Shown: positions 7,712 to 11,336 of the stretch, piece by piece
Numbering within the stretch: position 1 is the stretch's first letter
How the letters are laid out: every line of letters begins with the position of its first letter
DNA from: Aquificaceae bacterium
Lineage (GTDB): Bacteria; Aquificota; Aquificia; Aquificales; Aquificaceae
Assembly: GCA_015487835.1 (NCBI GenBank)
Contig: WFOY01000003.1
Location: 1 to 11,336, forward strand
Direction of reading: 5' to 3'
Length of the DNA stretch: 11,336 nucleotides
Notes under the pieces: generated by a model
Database searches by the model: none
What the model was told of the DNA's origin: nothing
What the model saw: only the letters and a program-made list of their open reading frames with translations
Made by a program: the position numbers and the translations under genes

Positions 7712-9015
7712 CTCACCACCTCCGTGAGGACACCCGCCTCGAACAGGGCCTTTGCGTAACTCAGGTGACACATCATCAAGGCCTCGAGGTATTCTACCCT
7801 TGCCCTACCCAGATCCCTCTGGGCGTCAAGGAGATCAACGAGACGTGCTAAGCCGTTTTTGTACCTCACCCTCAGAACCCTTACTACCTCCTCAGCCTCA
7901 TCCAGCCTGGCCAGTGCGGACTTGACCCTGTCTGAGGCTGTCCTGTACTCCCTCTCCGCCTTCCTGACTCCGACCAGTACAGCCTGCCTCATGTGTTCAA
8001 GCCTCTCGACCAGCGCCTTCCTCCTGTACTCCTCGGATCTGATCCTTTCGAGGGCCCCAAGACCTGTGCCTATCCTCAGGCTCACCTTCAGACCCAATGA
8101 GTACCCGCTACCCTCGGACCCGAAAGGTGTGTCCCTGTCGTAGAGAGAGTACCCCGCAAAAGCGGACACTGAGGGTAGAATCTCCGACCTTCTTAAGGAC
8201 CGTGAAACCTCAATCAGCTTTAGGTTCTCTTCGAGGGCCTTAAGATCCTCTCTCTTTTCCAGGGCCACCTCTGTGAGTCCCCCAGGTAGCTGGGGACACA
8301 CACCTAAAGGGGCAGGTTCTACATCTTGGTATGTTCTTCCCGACATAAGGGACATCTCTTCTAAGGCGTCCCTGTATAGTCTCTCCCTGTCCCTCAGGTT
8401 ATCCTCCGCCCTCTTGACAGCCACCTTCGCCCTCAGAACATCTGCGAGGAGTGCCATCCCAGTTTTGTGGAGCGCTTCCACAATCCTAAGGTTCTCCCTT
8501 GCGTCTTCGAGATCCTTTCTCGCAACTTCAACCGCTTCCCTGAGGAAGGAGGCCCTCACGAACAGGGAGTAAGCGTCCAGAAGTATCCTCTCCGTCTCCC
8601 TCCTCGCTTTCATATCTCCTATCCTCCACCTTATCTTAGCCATCTCTTCCGCAGACCTCAGCCTCCCTCCAAGCCAGATGGGGATCTCGATCTGTAACTT
8701 GGTCTCAAAGTTGGAGATTGGGTCTGGGTAGTTCAGGGAGGATGGGCTAAGATCCGCAGGTGACACCCTCCGCTGGTTGAGTTTGGCGAAGAGGACCTGA
8801 GCAGGAACGTTCGTCCTCAGGAAGGTCTCCTCAATAACCAGGTAGGGGAACCTGTCCCTCCTTGCAGCTCTGGCCTCACTTCTGAGAGAAAGAACCTCTT
8901 GGCGTATGGCCTTTATCTCCCTGTTACCCTCGATCGTGTCCCTAAGAAACCTTTCAAGGCTTATCTCCTCACCCCACACGAAGAGAAACGGTATCAGGAT
9001 AAGCAGAAAAAACAT
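7708..9015 (-). CDS. TolC-type outer-membrane efflux channel (OEP family)
   Basis: It forms the outer-membrane exit duct of the tripartite pump encoded by the next two genes. It has 435 residues from the chosen start. Residues 1-15 are a hydrophobic signal peptide (MFFLLILIPFLFVWG) followed by the mature acidic N-terminus; no lipobox Cys is present. The family's internal duplication is visible: KTGMALLADVLRAKVAVKRAEDNL (about 184-207) corresponds to YKNGLARLVDLLDAQRDLGRAR (about 385-406), each preceded by a long charged helix. Short strands such as KLQIEIPIWLGG (106-117) and SLGLKVSLRIG (306-316) fit the membrane barrel. The start at 9015 has GGGAGGAGGA directly upstream and sits at the signal peptide. 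An in-frame TTG at 9066 would add 17 residues and swallow the promoter and palindrome. First gene of the operon; its stop overlaps the adaptor start. Confidence 0.92.
   Translation of the reverse strand: MFFLLILIPFLFVWGEEISLERFLRDTIEGNREIKAIRQEVLSLRSEARAARRDRFPYLVIEETFLRTNVPAQVLFAKLNQRRVSPADLSPSSLNYPDPISNFETKLQIEIPIWLGGRLRSAEEMAKIRWRIGDMKARRETERILLDAYSLFVRASFLREAVEVARKDLEDARENLRIVEALHKTGMALLADVLRAKVAVKRAEDNLRDRERLYRDALEEMSLMSGRTYQDVEPAPLGVCPQLPGGLTEVALEKREDLKALEENLKLIEVSRSLRRSEILPSVSAFAGYSLYDRDTPFGSEGSGYSLGLKVSLRIGTGLGALERIRSEEYRRKALVERLEHMRQAVLVGVRKAEREYRTASDRVKSALARLDEAEEVVRVLRVRYKNGLARLVDLLDAQRDLGRARVEYLEALMMCHLSYAKALFEAGVLTEVVR
7717..7723 (-). promoter_or_regulatory. Ribosome binding site fixing the adaptor start
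   Basis: GGAGGTG lies five bases before the ATG at 7711 and inside the last codons of the tolC-type gene. It selects this start over the in-frame ATG at 7771 and suggests coupled translation through the ATGA overlap. Confidence 0.75.
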
Positions 9016-9017
9016 GG

Positions 9018-9027
9018 TCCTCCTCCC
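9018..9027 (-). promoter_or_regulatory. Strong ribosome binding site of the efflux operon
   Basis: GGGAGGAGGA ends two bases before the ATG at 9015; its core GGAGG is well placed for 16S pairing. It decides the start of the channel gene against the upstream TTG at 9066. Confidence 0.75.
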
Positions 9028-9036
9028 ATCAGGATA

Positions 9037-9058
9037 TAAGAATATTCTAATATTCTTA
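9037..9058. promoter_or_regulatory. 22-bp perfect palindrome, probable repressor or activator operator
   Basis: The arms TAAGAATATT and AATATTCTTA are separated by two bases (CT). The core is also a tandem direct repeat of AATATTCT (9041-9048 and 9049-9056). The palindrome fills the spacer and the -10 region of the efflux promoter, where a dimeric TetR, MarR or ArsR-type repressor would block RNA polymerase, or where a MerR-type activator would bind if the long spacer is used. No regulator gene lies next to it in this window, so the binding protein must be encoded elsewhere. Confidence 0.6.
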
Positions 9059-9066
9059 ACTGTCAA
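9039..9066 (-). promoter_or_regulatory. Probable sigma-70-type promoter of the efflux operon
   Basis: On the - strand, a consensus TTGACA (-35, 9066-9061) is followed after 16 bases by TATTCT (-10, 9044-9039). Transcription would start near 9033, leaving a leader of about 18 bases with the ribosome binding site. A second reading uses CTTATA or TTATAT at about 9040-9034 with a 20-21 base spacer, the stretched spacing seen at MerR-activated promoters. The site is in the 71-base gap after the ferritin-like gene. It is the only promoter I can support in the window. Confidence 0.6.
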
Positions 9067-9086
9067 TATAGCTTGTGTGACTTGGA

Positions 9087-9965
9087 TCAGGTTTTCTTCC
9101 TAAGGTCGCCCACGGTGAGCTTGTGCACCTTCTCGAGAAACTCGGAGAGCCTGGTCCTGTGATACTCCTCCTGGTGCCTTATCCTCTCGAGGACCTTCCT
9201 GACTTCCTCCCTTTCAAGTACTTCCTTCTCTCTGATATACCTGTCCCTCGAGGCTACCTCTTTGAGTATGTCCTCCCGAACCTGGTCCGGGAGGGAAAGC
9301 CCTTCGTCCTTTGGGAGGTCAACTTTCGAGAGGTCGGGGACACCTCCCAGATCCCCTATCTTCTCACCGAGATCTCCCATGTGAACCATGCTCTCTATGG
9401 CAAGGTCGAGCATCAGATCCTTGTATTCGCAGTTTTTGGAGTGGAAGAAGGCCTTTAGGTATCTCAGGATTATAGCGTACTCCTCTCTCAGGAGTTCGTT
9501 TAGGACCTCTAACGTCCTCTTGTCCGTACCTACTGATCCTTTTTCTTCCTCCTCCTTGACGAGGTCGATCAGGTCCCCAAACCTATCCCTGTGGTTCATC
9601 TCGTCACCTATCACCCTCTCGAGGAGTTTTCTGACGGAGTCGTCCTTCACGAGTTCGATCTGCTTGGAATAAGTTTCTATGGCGAGGTCTTCAGCAGAAA
9701 TGTCAGCCTCTATCATGGACCTTACCGACTCCCTCGAGAAGTCTATGGCCTCCTCTATTCTTTTGAGGTCCACCTCTCCACCGATCTGGACTACCTTCTG
9801 GGCGAACCACTTCATGTGCCTCATCTCCTCGCGGGCTATCTTCTCTATCTCGCTCCTTATCTCCTCGTCCCTTATGAGAAAGATGTGGTAGATGTACTGG
9901 ACGATCGCCGAGTGTTCGAGGGCGACGTTGTGAAGGAGAAGTCCGATCAGATCCGACTTTTTCAT
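9087..9965 (-). CDS. Tandem ferritin-like (diiron four-helix) protein
   Basis: The 292-residue cytoplasmic protein (no signal peptide) consists of two ferritin-like four-helix bundles in a row, at about 1-140 and 148-285. The first has a full bacterioferritin/rubrerythrin-type ligand set: E17, E47 with H50 (EEMRH), E97 and E122 with H125 (DEMNH). The second aligns at an offset of about 145, with E162, H195, D241 and E266 with H269 (QEEYH), but has Ser192 where E47 stands and Asp in place of E97. Such proteins bind or oxidise iron or reduce peroxide; which applies is not shown. No rubredoxin-type Cys knuckle is present. AAAGGAGG five bases before the ATG overlaps the ychF stop, and the 11-base gap argues for co-transcription with ychF. 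It could also be called a bacterioferritin or DUF-type ferritin-like protein. Confidence 0.82.
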   Translation of the reverse strand: MKKSDLIGLLLHNVALEHSAIVQYIYHIFLIRDEEIRSEIEKIAREEMRHMKWFAQKVVQIGGEVDLKRIEEAIDFSRESVRSMIEADISAEDLAIETYSKQIELVKDDSVRKLLERVIGDEMNHRDRFGDLIDLVKEEEEKGSVGTDKRTLEVLNELLREEYAIILRYLKAFFHSKNCEYKDLMLDLAIESMVHMGDLGEKIGDLGGVPDLSKVDLPKDEGLSLPDQVREDILKEVASRDRYIREKEVLEREEVRKVLERIRHQEEYHRTRLSEFLEKVHKLTVGDLRKKT

Positions 9966-9976
9966 GACAGCCTCCT

Positions 9977-11080
9977 TTAAACCTTAAACCTGAAGTAGAT
10001 TATATCCCCGTCTCTCACCTCGTAGTCCCTTCCTTCGAGTCTCACGAGACCTTTCTCCTTAGCTTCCGCAAGGGAACTCACCTTGACGTAGTCCTCGAAG
10101 TTTATAACCTCCGCAGCTATGAAGCCCCTCTCCATGTCCGAGTGGACCTTACCAGCTGCTCGGGGAGCTTTCGTTCCCTTTTTCACGGTCCACGCCCTCG
10201 TTTCCTTCTCGTTCGTCGTGAAGAAGGTGATAAGGTCGAGGAGTCTGTATCCTTCTTTGACTACCCTCTCAAGACCGGGTTCTTCGAGACCGTAAGCTCT
10301 CAGGAAATCGCTCCCCTCATCGCCAAGCTCCGCTATCTGGGCTTCGAGTTCAGCGGAAACAACGACCACGGGGCTTTTCTCTTTACTTGCGTATCTTCTC
10401 ACCTCCTCAGCACAGGGTCCGCCGTCCGGGAGGTCCTTCTCGGATACGTTAACAACGTAGAGGACAGGCTTTACTGTGAGCAGAAACAGTGTGTTCTTCG
10501 CGTATTCTACGGTCTCCTCTGAAAGACTCTCTTTGTGTCTTCTCAAGGGTTCGAGGTTTTCGAGGATAGCTTTTATGGTCTCCAAATGCTTTAGTTCCTC
10601 TTTGGCACCCTTTTCTCCTATCTTCGCCACCTTCTCGACTTTCCGGATCCTCGAGTTTACCGTTTCCAAGTCCTTCATTATGAGTTCTACGTCCACTATC
10701 TGGGCGTCCCTTACTGGGTCCACCGTTCCCTCCACGTGGGTGACGTCTTCCCTTTCGAAGCACCTAAGGACCATGGCTATCGCGTCCGTCTCCCTTATGT
10801 GGGCTAAGAACTGGTTTCCGAGACCCTCTCCCTTGCTCGCACCTTTTACAAGACCAGCTATGTCTACGAACTCTATGAAGGTGGGTGTAGCCTTGGAAGA
10901 TCTTTCCCTTTGGGCTATGATCCTCAACCTCTCGTCGGGGACGGGGACCTTTCCCACGTTGGGGTCAACCGTTGTGAAGGGGTAGTTGCCCACCTGTGCC
11001 TTAGAAGACTTTATTAGGGCGTTAAAGAGGGTGGACTTTCCTACGTTCGGGAGACCGACTATACCTAACCTGAACCCCAT
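9977..11080 (-). CDS. ychF: P-loop NTPase YchF (Obg family, OLA1 type)
   Basis: A universally conserved translation-factor-family NTPase that prefers ATP and associates with ribosomes; in studied bacteria it affects stress and redox responses. The 367 residues match the family length. Visible motifs are Walker A GLPNVGKST (9-17), the switch region around FTTVDPNVG (35-43), DIAGLVKGASKGEGLGN (73-89), and NVSE (211-214), which replaces the usual GTPase NKxD and accounts for loosened guanine specificity. A helical coiled region lies at about 125-200. A C-terminal TGS domain (about 283-366) carries the typical RAWTVKKGTKAP and GKVHSDMERGF segments. The start MGFRLGIVGLPNVGKST agrees with family starts. 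A GGGAG lies upstream inside the preceding gene, which overlaps by 16 bases. The ferritin-like gene follows by 11 bases. Confidence 0.96.
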   Translation of the reverse strand: MGFRLGIVGLPNVGKSTLFNALIKSSKAQVGNYPFTTVDPNVGKVPVPDERLRIIAQRERSSKATPTFIEFVDIAGLVKGASKGEGLGNQFLAHIRETDAIAMVLRCFEREDVTHVEGTVDPVRDAQIVDVELIMKDLETVNSRIRKVEKVAKIGEKGAKEELKHLETIKAILENLEPLRRHKESLSEETVEYAKNTLFLLTVKPVLYVVNVSEKDLPDGGPCAEEVRRYASKEKSPVVVVSAELEAQIAELGDEGSDFLRAYGLEEPGLERVVKEGYRLLDLITFFTTNEKETRAWTVKKGTKAPRAAGKVHSDMERGFIAAEVINFEDYVKVSSLAEAKEKGLVRLEGRDYEVRDGDIIYFRFKV

Positions 11081-11336
11081 CCCATCTTCTCCCTTATTTC
11101 GGAGAGAGCCTTCAGCATCTCGTCGACGTGGAACTTACCCCTGTTCGTCTTCACCATAAGGTCCCAGTCCCAGTAGTTTCTCTTAGCCTCAAGGAAGGAT
11201 ATCTTCTCGAGCCTCTCATTTATGAAGAGGGCAAGGAAGGTAGAGAGGGCCGGACCTCCGGTCTTTGGACCCTCCCAGAGGAGAAAGCCCGCCATGAGAA
11301 CCTCAGCACCTTTTCTCTCGCCGAGACCGATAACCC
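11065..11336 (-). CDS. Hypothetical protein, C-terminal part (5' truncated by window)
   Basis: The frame is open to the window edge, giving at least 89 residues of a larger protein; the ATG at 11295 is only an internal candidate. The visible part has a hydrophobic segment (ALSTFLALFINERL) followed by a charged, aromatic stretch (FLEAKRNYWDWDLMV) and a helical amphipathic end (HVDEMLKALSEIREKMG). I do not recognise the family. Its end overlaps the ychF start by 16 bases, and its codon use (AGG Arg, AAG Lys, GAG Glu) matches its neighbours, which supports it as a real gene co-transcribed with ychF. Confidence 0.6.
   Translation of the reverse strand, partial: VIGLGERKGAEVLMAGFLLWEGPKTGGPALSTFLALFINERLEKISFLEAKRNYWDWDLMVKTNRGKFHVDEMLKALSEIREKMGWGSG

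Noticed and set aside
6590..7771. Longer adaptor starting at 7771
   Set aside because: It adds 20 residues before the membrane anchor. The ATG at 7711 has a strong GGAGGTG and an ATGA overlap with the channel stop.
7708..9066. Longer channel protein from TTG 9066
   Set aside because: That TTG is part of the -35 TTGACA. The added residues precede the signal peptide, and the ATG at 9015 has a near-perfect ribosome binding site.
9016..9086. Small RNA or riboswitch in the largest intergenic gap
   Set aside because: The 71 bases are accounted for by the promoter, palindrome and ribosome binding site; the leader is too short for a riboswitch.
9591..9980. 129-codon open frame on the + strand opposite the ferritin-like gene
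   Set aside because: It is antisense to a gene with clear ligand motifs and has no family resemblance or ribosome binding site.
1..11336. CRISPR arrays, tRNA or rRNA genes, insertion sequences, attachment sites
   Set aside because: I saw no regularly spaced repeats, cloverleaf-like segments, transposase or integrase motifs, or foreign-looking composition on either strand.

Overview
The window looks like a piece of a thermophilic, chemolithotrophic bacterial chromosome, most likely from the Aquificales (Aquificota; Hydrogenobacter, Thermocrinis or Aquifex-like). Arginine is coded almost entirely by AGG and isoleucine very often by ATA. Coding strands are strongly purine-rich. Genes are packed with overlaps or gaps of a few bases, and the proteins are rich in Lys, Glu, Arg and Val. 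A secreted c-type cytochrome sits among housekeeping genes. The taxonomic call is inference from composition and gene style, not from a marker-gene comparison.

Left part (1-3362, + strand): a tightly coupled cluster. It holds the C-terminal part of a HerA/FtsK-type ATPase (5' end outside the window), an exported N-acetylmuramoyl-L-alanine amidase with an AMIN domain, an exported protein joining an alpha/beta N-terminal region to a diheme cytochrome c C-terminal region, and shikimate kinase starting at a TTG that overlaps the previous stop. Gene borders are a 29-base overlap, a 2-base gap and a 4-base overlap, so one mRNA and translational coupling are likely. The mix (DNA-motor ATPase, cell wall, electron transfer, aromatic amino acids) is typical of the scrambled operons of this group and need not mean a shared pathway.

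Centre (3337-9066, - strand): a complete tripartite efflux operon in the order tolC-type outer-membrane channel, periplasmic adaptor, RND pump. It has a recognisable promoter whose spacer and -10 region are covered by a 22-bp perfect palindrome at 9037-9058, the clearest regulatory element in the window. The pump gene runs convergently into shikimate kinase with a 26-base overlap, and a short inverted repeat lies exactly at that junction.

Right part (9087-11336, - strand): an unidentified protein (5' end outside the window), the universally conserved P-loop NTPase YchF, and a tandem ferritin-like protein whose second diiron site looks altered. Borders are a 16-base overlap and an 11-base gap, so these three are probably co-transcribed, possibly with some read-through into the efflux operon.

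No tRNA, rRNA, CRISPR array, transposon or integrase is visible, and no gene-free stretch exceeds about 71 bases. The items most worth a second look are the operator of the efflux operon, the cytochrome fusion protein, and the asymmetric double ferritin-like protein. I see no clear evidence for a wholly new multi-gene system.
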